A DNA stretch of 37,219 nucleotides. It comes from CAYWGR01 sp964458015. GTDB lineage: Bacteria > Planctomycetota > Planctomycetia > Pirellulales > Thermoguttaceae. The stretch spans positions 1 through 37,219 of the forward strand of contig CAYWGR010000032.1 of NCBI GenBank assembly GCA_964458015.1, in the 5' to 3' direction. Shown piece by piece: positions 1 through 7,104 of this stretch; position 1 is the stretch's first letter; the number at the start of each line of letters is the position of its first letter. The position numbers were made by a program, and so were the translations under genes. The notes beneath the pieces are model-generated. The model made no database searches. It saw nothing but the letters and a program-made list of their open reading frames with translations, and had not been told where the DNA came from.

Positions 1-1
1 C

Positions 2-793
2 CTGGTGAGCGTAGCCCTGTGCAGCCAGGGGTTCGGCTTTGAACTCCTGGATCGCATGCTCGGGCTGAACTGCGGTGGCTGCGGCGAGTGCAAAGCTTGC
101 GCCAAGGTCGCCTGTTGTGAAAAAGCTTGCCCGAAGGCATGTGAAAAAGCTTGCCCCAAAGCATGCGAACCAGCTTGCGCTGCGAACTGCGGCGAGTGCA
201 AGAAGTGCCGGGCTACCCCGGTGCGTGACTTGTTCGCGGGTCTGAAAGACTTGTTCGAGAGCAAGGGCACGATTTGTGACACTGGCGCTTGCGGCGCTGA
301 AAAGGGCTGCTGCCCTGAACCCGCTTGCTGCCCGGTCAAGGCTTGTGAGAAGGTCGTTGCTTGCGATCCGTCTTGCGAGAAGCCGTGCAAAGCGCGGAAA
401 GCCCGCAAGGCTCGCGGTTGCGACAAGGGCTGTGGTCCTTGCGACCCGGTCAAGGCTTGCGAGAAGGTCGTTGCTTGCGAACCGGCTTGCGAGAAGGAAT
501 GCAAAGCTCCGAAGTGCCACAAGCTGTACCGCCGTCCGGTGGTCGAATTGCTTGAGAGCATTTTCGGTAGCTGCGACAAGTGCGGCAATGGTTGCGAAGT
601 CGGTTGCGAAGTCGGATGTGCCGCCGGTTGCGGTGGCGCTGCTCCGGCCAAGACCGCTCCGGCTGCTGCCCCGGCTCCGGCCAAGGCTCCTGAGCAAGCT
701 GCTCCGTTGCCCGCCGCCCCGAAGGCTGATCCCTCGGCTTCGATTAAGAGCCGTGGCATCTACCAAGCTTCCCGCAGCTTGGTCCGCAACTAA
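2..793 (+). CDS. Cysteine-rich repeat protein, probably secreted (5' end cut off)
   Basis: The reading frame is open to the window edge, and a GTG at 5 is only the first visible start. The first visible residues (LVSVALCSQGFGF) look like the second half of a signal peptide, so the true start probably lies upstream. The rest is dominated by Cys in Lys/Ala/Glu-rich repeats (units such as KACEKACPKAC and KACEKVVACEPACEK), followed by an Ala/Pro-rich stretch and a basic tail ending SRSLVRN. Cysteines often occur as CxxC or CxxxC. No catalytic domain is recognisable. It could be an exported metal-binding or disulfide-crosslinked wall protein; that role is inference from composition. The gene ends before a good terminator at 826, so it closes its transcription unit. 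Paralogous repeats arose by DNA duplication (see 331-480). Confidence 0.75.
   Translation: MVSVALCSQGFGFELLDRMLGLNCGGCGECKACAKVACCEKACPKACEKACPKACEPACAANCGECKKCRATPVRDLFAGLKDLFESKGTICDTGACGAEKGCCPEPACCPVKACEKVVACDPSCEKPCKARKARKARGCDKGCGPCDPVKACEKVVACEPACEKECKAPKCHKLYRRPVVELLESIFGSCDKCGNGCEVGCEVGCAAGCGGAAPAKTAPAAAPAPAKAPEQAAPLPAAPKADPSASIKSRGIYQASRSLVRN
331..480 (+). repeat. 36-bp direct repeat pair inside the Cys-rich gene
   Basis: Positions 331-366 and 445-480 are 36-bp copies differing at one base (gcttgTgag versus gcttgCgag), 114 bp apart. Both encode PVKACEKVVAC. A further 12-bp unit, ggttgcgaagtc, is perfectly tandem at 590-601 and 602-613. The near-identity at DNA level suggests recent duplication within the gene. 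Confidence 0.85.
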
Positions 794-825
794 GCATCGC
801 GTCTAACAACTAGAACGCAATAACG

Positions 826-866
826 CAAGTCTGCTCGGAAGCAATTTCGAGCAGACTTGTTCGCTT
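826..866 (+). terminator. Intrinsic terminator after the Cys-rich gene
   Basis: A perfect 12-bp stem (caagtctgctcg at 826-837 with cgagcagacttg at 848-859) has a 10-nt loop and is followed by the T-rich ttcgctttctt. It begins 33 nt after the stop codon at 793. Confidence 0.75.
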
Positions 867-995
867 TCTTGGTGGTAAAAGTGTGGTAAAACGGATGATT
901 GATGTATCGGAGCAGATCCATTATGATGGGCGGACGACATAAATGGTTTATGAGCAACAATCCGCCCTCAATCACTCACATTCTGCAATTCTCCC

Positions 996-1841
996 ATGTC
1001 TAGCCCCGCCGTTCAGCCGCTGTTGGCCTTGCTTGCGTCCCATGTGGGAGGCAATCCCTTGCAGTACATGTTCGAAAAGGCGTTTGTTCATCACGATTTG
1101 GACTGGCGCTATATGACGTTCGAAATCAGCCCGGAGGCCTTGGGCGACGCCATCAAGGGGATGAAGGCGATGGGATTCCGCGGCGGCCATTGCGATGCCA
1201 TTCACAAACAAGCGGTGTCGGCGTGGCTGGACCGCGTAACGGAAACGGCGGCATTGGTGGGGACGGTCAATTTGATTTTTCGCGAAGGCAACGAATTGGT
1301 CGGCGAAAATACCGAAGGCAAAGCATTGTTGCAGACGATTCGCGGCGTGTTGGATCCGGCTGGAAAACATGTTGTGCTATTGGGAGCGGGGCGAATGGCT
1401 CGGGCGGCGGCCGTGGAACTTGCCACGGCCGGTGTTGCCGACATTGCGATTGTCAATCGGACGGAAGCCCATGCTTTGGAATTGCAGGCGATGATGGCCG
1501 GCAAGTTTGCAACGCCTATTGCTGTTGTTCCTTGGAGCGGAGATTTTTCGATTCCGCCGGATGCCGATATTTTGATCAATGCCATCGACTTTGGGCGTGG
1601 GACGGAAAGCCGATTACCTTTGGTTGTGGACAGTCTTCGGCCGGAGTTGCTGGCCGTAGATATGACGGCTGATTCGCCTCATGTCTGGTTGTTGGAAGAA
1701 GCTGCCCGGCATGGGTGCAAAACGGTGGACGGCCTGAGCATTTTCATCGAGCAGACTGTAATCGGTTTTCAGCTCTGGACAGGCGTGGAGCCGAATCGCC
1801 AGGTGTTGCGGGAAGCCGTTGAGGAGTTTTGGGAGCTGTAG
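996..1841 (+). CDS. Divergent shikimate dehydrogenase-like (AroE superfamily) oxidoreductase
   Basis: 281 aa, the usual AroE length. The C-terminal Rossmann half is clear: LLGAGRMARAAAVELA (about 129-144) is the NADP loop and IVNRT follows. In the N-terminal half the AroE landmarks are recognisable but altered. The SxS serines that bind the shikimate carboxylate are absent (GGNPLQYMFEKAF, 18-30). The NVTxPHK motif reads HCDAIHK, keeping only the catalytic Lys71. VNT is VNL (Asn92 kept), and NTDG is NTEG (Asp to Glu107). In AroE, Lys and Asp form the catalytic pair and Thr of NVT contacts substrate. I infer an AroE-fold NADP oxidoreductase with another substrate, or an impaired enzyme, rather than the pathway enzyme. 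No clear SD precedes ATG 996. The transglutaminase-like gene follows 23 nt downstream and bioD after that, suggesting one transcript. Confidence 0.8.
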   Translation: MSSPAVQPLLALLASHVGGNPLQYMFEKAFVHHDLDWRYMTFEISPEALGDAIKGMKAMGFRGGHCDAIHKQAVSAWLDRVTETAALVGTVNLIFREGNELVGENTEGKALLQTIRGVLDPAGKHVVLLGAGRMARAAAVELATAGVADIAIVNRTEAHALELQAMMAGKFATPIAVVPWSGDFSIPPDADILINAIDFGRGTESRLPLVVDSLRPELLAVDMTADSPHVWLLEEAARHGCKTVDGLSIFIEQTVIGFQLWTGVEPNRQVLREAVEEFWEL

Positions 1842-1864
1842 CATCCCCAGAATGGAGCGAGCGA

Positions 1865-2509
1865 GTGACGCTGTTGCAACCTTATCTAGCGAGTAGTGCG
1901 CATATTGATTCCGATCATCCGGCGGTGATGCGTCAGGCTGCGATTCTGGCTGAAGGCTGCACGAGTGATCTCGAAATCGCTCGACGTTGTTTCGCGTTTG
2001 TCCGCGATCAGATTTCGCATAGCTCGGATTTCAAACTGAATCCCGTTACATGCAAGGCTTCGGATGTTTTGCAGCATGGAACGGGGTATTGCTATGCCAA
2101 AAGTCATTTGCTGGCTGCTTTGCTTCGCGCGAATGGAATTCCCGCGGGGTTATGTTACCAACGCCTGCTGATGGGAACGGAACCGCTGCAATATGCTTTA
2201 CATGGCTTGAATGCCGTGTTCTTAAAAGAGCATGGATGGTATCGCGTGGATGCACGGGGGAATAAGCCGGGCGTAGCGGCGGAATTTTGTCCGCCTGTTG
2301 AAAAGCTTGCCTTTCCGATTGCGCATTCCGGGGAAGCCGATCTTCCGGAAATATGGACCGCTCCCTTGGAGGTCGTGGTTGAGGTGTTACAGAGTTATGC
2401 GACCTGGAATGAAGTGTATCGCCAGTTGCCGGACGTTGAGTTGTGGACAGAAGGCCGCCCTGGCCACGATCGAGAGAACGTTGCATCGTTGCCATCTCCG
2501 GTAGTTTGA
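1865..2509 (+). CDS. Transglutaminase-like cysteine protease-fold protein
   Basis: 214 aa from GTG 1865, chosen because GGAG at 1854-1857 is spaced 7 nt from it; a TTG at 1829 in the same frame overlaps the upstream gene and has no SD. The Cys-His-Asp triad of the transglutaminase-like superfamily is visible: Cys76 in GTGYCYAKSHLLAALLRA, His113 in ALHGLNAVF and Asp129 in YRVDARG. It resembles bacterial transglutaminase-core proteins, which act as peptidases, amidases or crosslinkers; the substrate cannot be read from sequence. No signal peptide is seen, so it should be cytoplasmic. It sits between the AroE-like gene and bioD (20-nt gap) in an apparent operon without an obvious shared pathway. 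Confidence 0.8.
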   Translation: MTLLQPYLASSAHIDSDHPAVMRQAAILAEGCTSDLEIARRCFAFVRDQISHSSDFKLNPVTCKASDVLQHGTGYCYAKSHLLAALLRANGIPAGLCYQRLLMGTEPLQYALHGLNAVFLKEHGWYRVDARGNKPGVAAEFCPPVEKLAFPIAHSGEADLPEIWTAPLEVVVEVLQSYATWNEVYRQLPDVELWTEGRPGHDRENVASLPSPVV

Positions 2510-2528
2510 ATTTCTTTGAGTGTAAAAA

Positions 2529-3221
2529 ATGGCGTTGCGCATTCCAGGTCTTTTCATCACCGGCACGGATACCGATGTGGGTAAAACCTACGTGGGGGTG
2601 ATGATTGCGCGTTCGTTGGTTGCGGCTGGGCATCGCGTGGGAGTTTATAAGCCCGCGGCAAGCGGATGCGTGCAAAAGGATGGGCAGTTGGTTTCCGACG
2701 ATGCGGTAGCCTTGTGGCATGCGGCAGGATGTCCGGGCGAGCTTGAACGGGTTTGCCCTCAACGTTTTTTGGCCCCCCTGGCTCCCCATTTGGCAGCGCG
2801 CGAAGAGGGCAAAACCTTGGATGCCGATTTGCTCCGCTGTGGGCTCGACTATTGGCGTGAACGAGCGGACGTGATGTTGGTGGAAGGGGCCGGTGGGTTG
2901 ATGTCGCCCTTGGGCGAGAAGGAATATGTTGCGGATTTGGCGGAAGCGTTTGGTTTTCCGTTGGTCGTGGTGTCGCGGAACGTTTTGGGCACGGTAAACC
3001 AAACCCTGCAAACACTGATTGCCGCTCGTGCATTTCACGGCGGGCTGCCTGTGGCCGGCGTGGTGTTGAATCAAACGGCAGCGCGATCCGACGTGGATAT
3101 TAGCCAAGCAAGCAATCGGCAGGAGTTGGCAAAGCGATTACCATGCCCAGTTCTTGCCGAAGCGGCTTGGAATGCGAACGAGTTTACTGTACCGGTGGAT
3201 TGGTTCGCACTGGCGAGGTGA
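2529..3221 (+). CDS. bioD: Dethiobiotin synthetase (ATP-dependent)
   Basis: 230 aa, the normal BioD length. BioD closes the ureido ring of dethiobiotin from 7,8-diaminopelargonate, CO2 and ATP, the penultimate step of biotin synthesis, in the cytoplasm. The P-loop is the family form (FITGTDTDVGKTYVG, residues 7-21), followed by the YKPAASGC substrate segment near residue 41 and the metal/ATP motif VEGAGGLMSPL near 118. All key residues appear present. ATG 2529 follows an A-rich stretch with no strong SD. No other bio gene is adjacent; upstream neighbours are unrelated enzymes, so the rest of the pathway must lie elsewhere. It converges on nuoB with only 12 nt between stop codons and no room for a separate terminator. 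Confidence 0.95.
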   Translation: MALRIPGLFITGTDTDVGKTYVGVMIARSLVAAGHRVGVYKPAASGCVQKDGQLVSDDAVALWHAAGCPGELERVCPQRFLAPLAPHLAAREEGKTLDADLLRCGLDYWRERADVMLVEGAGGLMSPLGEKEYVADLAEAFGFPLVVVSRNVLGTVNQTLQTLIAARAFHGGLPVAGVVLNQTAARSDVDISQASNRQELAKRLPCPVLAEAAWNANEFTVPVDWFALAR

Positions 3222-3233
3222 GAGCAATCGTAG

Positions 3234-3890
3234 TTAGGCCGTTGGGTTCTTTTGTTTGGCCTTTTGATGCTCGAAAACAAGCGGCGTATCGGGCATTTCC
3301 TCGACTTGCCCGTAGCCGGTTTGCAGGGGGGCCGGCAGCTCGTCTTCCATCTTTTTGCCTTGTCGCAAGAGATGGCCGATCCAACCGCCGCTGTCGCCGC
3401 GTTGACGAGCGATGTGTTGCCCGCGAATTTTCTCTTGAAGACGCATGATGCCTTCGAGAAACGCTTCAGGCCTGGGAGGGCAACCGGGGATATAGACATC
3501 GACGGGAACGACTAAATCGACGCCGCGAACGACGTGGTAGCCGTGTTGGAAATAAGGGCCTCCGCCGATGGAGCAGGCGCCGTAGGCAATTACATATTTG
3601 GGTTCGGGCATTTGTTCGTAGAGGCGACGCACGCGGCTGGCCATTTTGTGCGTGACCGTGCCAGCGACGATCATGAGGTCGGCCTGTCGCGGGCTGGGAC
3701 GAAACGCACCGGCGCCAAACCGGTCGAGATCGAACCGCGACGCACCGGCTGACATCATTTCGATTGCACAACAGGCTAACCCGAAGGTGACGGGCCAAAG
3801 ACTGCCCTGTCGAGCCCAATAGATCGATTGTTCCACGGTGGACAAAACGATGCCGTCTTCAAAGCGTCCTTCAATCCAAGGTTGAGTCAT
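3234..3890 (-). CDS. nuoB: NADH-quinone oxidoreductase subunit B (complex I, N2 cluster subunit)
   Basis: 218 aa from ATG 3890; an upstream in-frame start would add 21 unconserved residues, so the shorter form is preferred. NuoB carries the terminal 4Fe-4S cluster N2 that passes electrons to quinone at the membrane arm junction. All four ligands are present: Cys40-Cys41 (FGLACCAIEMM), Cys106 (YGACSIGGGP) and Cys137 (VYIPGCPPRPEA), with GTVTHKMA between. After residue 145 there is a tail of about 70 residues ending HQKAKQKNPTA, longer than in compact NuoB proteins. No other nuo gene is adjacent, so this is a solitary copy. It lies 118 nt downstream of a SufR-like Fe-S regulator on the same strand. 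A minus-strand TATACT at 3995-4000 could serve as its -10 (weak). Confidence 0.95.
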   Translation of the reverse strand: MTQPWIEGRFEDGIVLSTVEQSIYWARQGSLWPVTFGLACCAIEMMSAGASRFDLDRFGAGAFRPSPRQADLMIVAGTVTHKMASRVRRLYEQMPEPKYVIAYGACSIGGGPYFQHGYHVVRGVDLVVPVDVYIPGCPPRPEAFLEGIMRLQEKIRGQHIARQRGDSGGWIGHLLRQGKKMEDELPAPLQTGYGQVEEMPDTPLVFEHQKAKQKNPTA

Positions 3891-4008
3891 ATTGGAGGGA
3901 CCCCGTTTCCGCGAGCAATTGCCCTGAAAAACTAATATGATGGGACTTGCCAAGGCTTGTCCCGCTCTCTGATGGTTCTTGCGGGAAAAGCTTTAGTATA
4001 CCCGACCT

Positions 4009-4626
4009 TCAGCTCGCTTGGAACCGGCAATCACCCCCTCCTTGCAGGCGGCATTGGGTTAGTTCCACATTTTGGCCCAACAATTCGGAAAACATCATGC
4101 GTTCCATGCTGCAGATGCCCTGGTCTTGTTCGGCCAATTTAGGGTAAGGGCAGGCGTGTTGGGTTAAGACAGTGCCCTGTTCGGAGTTCTCGATGGTAAC
4201 GGGAATTTGTCGCTGGGCCAACAAGGTTGCGAGTCCTTGCATTCTTTCGGCGGGTGTATTGCCGTGAATTTGGCCGGCATAGCCGGAGGCGAGACCTCGT
4301 GCGATGCGCCGAAGCGTTTCGCGGCGCAGTTCAGGATCGCCTTTTTCGCGGATTTCCTGCCAAAGTGCCAGGGCCAGGTCGGTGAAATTGGAACCCGTTA
4401 ATCGCAGACCCTTTTCGGTGAGCCAGTAGCGATGTTTGGGACGTCCGCGACCGTGATGGATGGTTTCGCGTTGGATGCTGTTTTGGGCCATAAGACGCAC
4501 AAGGCGTTGGCGCACGGCCGTCGGAGTAACCTCCATTGCATCGGCGAGTTCGAGTACGCCTAATGGTCCCGTGATCCTTAAAAGATCCAACAGCCCGTTA
4601 TCGGAAGTCGGAGCTTGGATGCTCAT
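4009..4626 (-). CDS. Winged-helix transcriptional regulator, SufR-like, with Fe-S type cysteines
   Basis: 205 aa. Residues 8-65 form a winged helix (LADAMEVTPTAVRQRLVRL, then the wing GRGRPKHRYWLTEKGLRL), as in the COG2345/SufR group. The C-terminal part has Cys159, Cys172, Cys192 and Cys200 (CX12C, then CX19C and CX7C). SufR proteins carry a CX12C pair and related downstream cysteines that bind a 4Fe-4S cluster and repress suf genes when Fe-S is replete. By analogy this should be an Fe-S or redox-sensing repressor; the target is unknown. The end (GGGDCRFQ) also resembles V4R-type ligand domains. The start is supported by an AAAGGGGGG SD on the minus strand. The next gene on the same strand, nuoB, encodes an Fe-S protein and is a plausible target, but no operator was identified. 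Confidence 0.8.
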   Translation of the reverse strand: MSIQAPTSDNGLLDLLRITGPLGVLELADAMEVTPTAVRQRLVRLMAQNSIQRETIHHGRGRPKHRYWLTEKGLRLTGSNFTDLALALWQEIREKGDPELRRETLRRIARGLASGYAGQIHGNTPAERMQGLATLLAQRQIPVTIENSEQGTVLTQHACPYPKLAEQDQGICSMERMMFSELLGQNVELTQCRLQGGGDCRFQAS

Positions 4627-4913
4627 GTCTGCCCCCCTTTGAACGACATGGACGAGAAAAAAATCAGACTCCCTTCTGTTTAAAAAATACTATGGCTGGC
4701 CGGCAATATTTTCAACAGGTCTTGTGAAATATGCCAAATAAAGAGGTGGAGGCAATCTGGACACTTATGCAACAATGAGAGGGGTGTTCTTATCCCATGT
4801 TTTCAAGGAACATTGAAATATCACCCAAAGAGGGGGTGTGGCGTGGGGCTGTGTCGGCAGGATTGCAAGCAAGGAAGCATCGGCATGGAAGACGCGGGAC
4901 AATTTGCCTGTAC

Positions 4914-5087
4914 TTATGTGCAAGCAGGGGCGCAGGATGCCACGGCACTTGGGAATTCACGATAGACTTGGCATTCGGCCAAGGCCTTTTCGACGCGATG
5001 ATCGAGTTCCTCGAGTTGTTTGAGCAGATCCTCGTGTCGAGCTTCGAGATCCATTAACAATGCGAGGTGTGACGTAGGGGTGTCCAT
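4914..5087 (-). CDS. Small coiled-coil hypothetical protein (57 aa)
   Basis: An ORF of 57 aa from ATG 5087 (MDTPTSHLALLMDLEARHED onward), possibly extended to ATG 5159. The middle, LEARHEDLLKQLEELDHRV, has leucines with heptad spacing and alternating charges, typical of a short coiled coil. The C-terminus ends with Cys-containing SCAPACT. No SD is convincing and I do not recognise a family. It lies in an otherwise empty region between the SufR-like gene and rpsU. The protein-like composition argues for a real gene, but small size keeps confidence moderate. Confidence 0.45.
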   Translation of the reverse strand: MDTPTSHLALLMDLEARHEDLLKQLEELDHRVEKALAECQVYREFPSAVASCAPACT

Positions 5088-5551
5088 CGAGGGCGGGATC
5101 CTTTGTGAAGGAGAACGATCCGTGAGGGAAATGCCACGAATGTTCCCTAATAAAACCATCGGCCAACAGCGGCTAGGCCATCACAGGCGAGGCGTCGAAA
5201 AATGCTCAATAAGTTTAAAGCAGGCAAGGATTTATGGTTAAGGAAACCTTGCGTTCGCGGAGCTACGGCATAGGCAGAGAATTTGTCGATTATGCCGGTT
5301 GCGAGGTAGTACGGTGGTACGTGCTAGAATTGATTTTCAGGGAAGGATGGTAAACAGAGGGGGGTGGCATTGGCGGGGCATCTGGTAAGAAAAGTGAAAT
5401 AAGCAGCACCATTGATCGGCTCGCGCGAGATTGGTCGATAAGGGGTGGACAGAGCCCATGCGGTTGTGTAAATTGTAGGGCTTGACGTTGTTCATAAATC
5501 ACTATGGTGGAAGCACTCGGTAGGTGAGGATTTTAGCCAAAGGAGAAGTGA
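5088..5551. other. Non-coding stretch upstream of rpsU
   Basis: No convincing gene is seen here. TTGACG at 5482-5487 and TATGGT at 5503-5508 (15-nt spacer) form a weak candidate sigma70-type promoter for rpsU. GCAAGG and CCTTGC around 5224-5252 could form a short hairpin. The stretch 4627-4913 on the other side of the small ORF is likewise empty apart from the regulator's SD. Confidence 0.3.
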
Positions 5552-5752
5552 GTGGTTAAATTGACGTTGCGCGAACGGGAGTCCATTCAAGAGGCAGTGC
5601 GTCGTTTCCGCAAATTGGTGGAGCGGAGCGGAATCAAGAAGGAAATGCGTCGTCGCGAGTATTACGAAAAGCCCAGCGAGATCAAGCGGCGCGCCCGGCT
5701 TCGGGCAGAACGTCGCTCACGACGCGGCAGCACGATGAGCCACGGACTCTAG
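5552..5752 (+). CDS. rpsU: 30S ribosomal protein bS21
   Basis: 66 aa, Arg/Lys-rich, matching the S21 family: an N-terminal helix (SIQEAVRRFRKLVERSGI), the diagnostic MRRREYYEKPSEIKRR segment, and a basic tail. bS21 binds the 30S platform near the anti-SD region of 16S rRNA and takes part in initiation. GTG 5552 is preceded by AAAGGAG at 5539-5545 with a 6-nt spacer, an excellent SD. It appears monocistronic. Its stop is followed 4 nt later by the end of a decayed transposase on the opposite strand, so an insertion element once landed immediately behind this gene. Confidence 0.93.
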   Translation: MVKLTLRERESIQEAVRRFRKLVERSGIKKEMRRREYYEKPSEIKRRARLRAERRSRRGSTMSHGL

Positions 5753-5755
5753 CAT

Positions 5756-6352
5756 CTACCGGGCAGACGCTTTCTCATAGTGTTGCAGAGGGTCTGCACT
5801 TTCTTGAATAGATGCCCCACGTTCCGTGGCCAAGTCGATGAGGCGCTTGGTCGATAGAAGGGTTTTCCGCGGCAGCCGCCGAATGGCGGCTAGTGTTGGC
5901 GATTCGTGATTCATGATGTTTTGCGGGGATCGGCATGAGACGGACTGCGCTCGGCGGTCGTCCCGCGGCGACAAGCCGCGACCGCACAGAGCGTTGTGAG
6001 GACGATTTCAGGGCCAGAATCCCGCCATCGCGTGAATCCAGAGATTCACATGAATAGACGGCCATGTTAGGCCGGATGTTCGGCATCTGTTGCTGCTCTG
6101 CGCCCCAGACTTCCTTCGCGTCTTGGAAGTCCTGTTCGACCATTTCTCGGTCGGCAAAGGCTTTGCTAATTTCCACAGCGGCCTTGGCAAAAGGATCGGT
6201 CTAGAAGAAGGGGGGGGCCAATCGTGCTCTTCCTCGACGATCGGAGCGATCCGCTCGATCCATCGGGCCGCCGGTACGAGTTTGGCGGCACAAATCCGGC
6301 CGCGGCACTGCTGAAAAAAAGCCCAAGGAACCGGAATGGGGGGTTTCCCCAA
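5756..6352 (-). pseudogene. Decayed DDE-type transposase, C-terminal part
   Basis: Joining pieces from two minus-strand frames gives a transposase-like C-terminal half. EEEHDW (about 6223) is followed across a run of C/G by FF-stop-TDPFAKA, then ADREMVEQDFQDAKEVWGA and EQQQMPNIRPNMAVY (to about 6060). A frame change leads to HVNLWIHAMAGFWP, an in-frame TGA at 6008-6010, and then SPRDDRR...NHESPTLAAIRRLPRK to the stop at 5756. The E-x6-D-x-KE...G-x-QQQ pattern and the terminal (S)PxDD...LPRK block match my memory of transposases common in planctomycetes (IS4-like DDE superfamily); the exact IS family is not assigned. At least two frame changes and two stops make it non-functional. The N-terminal half and inverted repeats were not found. 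A GC-rich hairpin lies at 5954-5985. Confidence 0.6.
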
Positions 6353-6400
6353 AAATTCTTTTTTCGTGATACCAATTTTCCGCGTCTCGGGGAGATACTA

Positions 6401-6510
6401 CATAGAGCGGCGGTGCCGCCAGCCAATACGAGTTGCCACTCGGTTAGCTTCGATTCGCTCCCGTTGGTCGCTAGACGTTGTAAAAACTTCACGATCTTCG
6501 AGGGTATAAT
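6401..6510 (-). repeat. Structured dispersed repeat, copy 1
   Basis: This 110-bp element reads on the minus strand and aligns without gaps to 30426-30535 and 31060-31169 on the plus strand, about 80% identical by hand count over the 91-bp core. The core contains gcgaccaacgggagc. Hairpin A (6429-6442) is CGAGT-ggca-ACTCG. Hairpin B (6406-6420) is GGCGGC-acc-GCCGCT. It sits between the decayed transposase and the start of ECF sigma gene 1. Confidence 0.85.
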
Positions 6511-6567
6511 CAGACAAGGCGTCTTTCCTGGAAAAAATGACCTGCCTCCAGCAACACCGGTCGGTCC

Positions 6568-7104
6568 ATGCGTAACGAGCACTCCGCACGAGATGAAACC
6601 TTCGCCCGTCTGTTCGGGCTGAATCAGGGCCGGGTGTTTGCCTATATCGTTACGCTTTTGCCCCATTGGGCCGACGCCGAAGACGTGCTGCAGCGTACCA
6701 GCATCGTGCTTTGGCGGAAAATGGATCAATTCGATCCGTCGGGCGACTTCGTTCGTTGGGCCTGCGGGGTTGCCTATCGTGAAACGCTCAAATATCTGAA
6801 GCAGCAAGGCCGCCGCCGACAAGTTTTCAATGAAGCCGTGCTCGATCGCATTGCCCAGGCGCGTGTCCTCCGCAGCGACTTGCTGGAGGAGCGGCATTTT
6901 GCGATGGGCGATTGCGTCGAAAAACTTCCCCTGGACGATCGGGAAATTATCGAGCACTACTATTTCCACGGCAAAAAAACCGTTGCCGAAGTCGCCCAGG
7001 AATTGGGGCGGCCGGCCAATACCATTTATAAAGCGTTGGTTCGCATTCGCGGTTCCTTACATCGTTGCATCGACGATGCTGTTTCGTCGGAGGATCCGGA
7101 ATGA
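6568..7104 (+). CDS. ECF-type RNA polymerase sigma factor, Rhodopirellula/Verrucomicrobium group (module 1)
   Basis: 178 aa. Region 2 is clear (VFAYIVTLLPHWADAEDVLQ with the downstream W-R-K-F/M-x-x-F motif of this group), then a basic linker KQQGRRR and region 4 (LPLDDREIIEHYYFHGKKT, then the helix-turn-helix VAEVAQELGRPANTIYKALVRIR). ECF sigma factors direct RNA polymerase to a small regulon and are held inactive by a partner. Its TGA overlaps the ATG of the FecR-like gene (ATGA), so the two are translationally coupled and that gene is the likely partner. The first copy of the structured repeat lies just upstream (6401-6510), so promoter control may include it. No strong SD is seen. Confidence 0.9.
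   Translation: MRNEHSARDETFARLFGLNQGRVFAYIVTLLPHWADAEDVLQRTSIVLWRKMDQFDPSGDFVRWACGVAYRETLKYLKQQGRRRQVFNEAVLDRIAQARVLRSDLLEERHFAMGDCVEKLPLDDREIIEHYYFHGKKTVAEVAQELGRPANTIYKALVRIRGSLHRCIDDAVSSEDPE

Noticed and set aside
331..480. CRISPR-like direct repeats in the Cys-rich gene
   Set aside because: The 36-bp length is suggestive, but there are only two copies, 114 bp apart, and both encode the same peptide repeat in frame.
2046..3107. Long minus-strand ORF (353 codons) opposite the transglutaminase-like and bioD genes
   Set aside because: It runs antisense to two clearly conserved proteins, crosses their boundary and has no domain-like pattern; it is a shadow.
6398..6589. Protein-coding reading of the structured repeat (DQRERIEAN-like peptide)
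   Set aside because: Copies differ mainly at codon positions 1 and 2, copy 3 contains a stop, and hairpin pairs covary; structure explains conservation better.
6166..6969. Minus-strand ORF of 267 codons over the start of ECF sigma gene 1
   Set aside because: It spans the sigma gene antisense, the repeat and the dead transposase, so it cannot be one natural protein.
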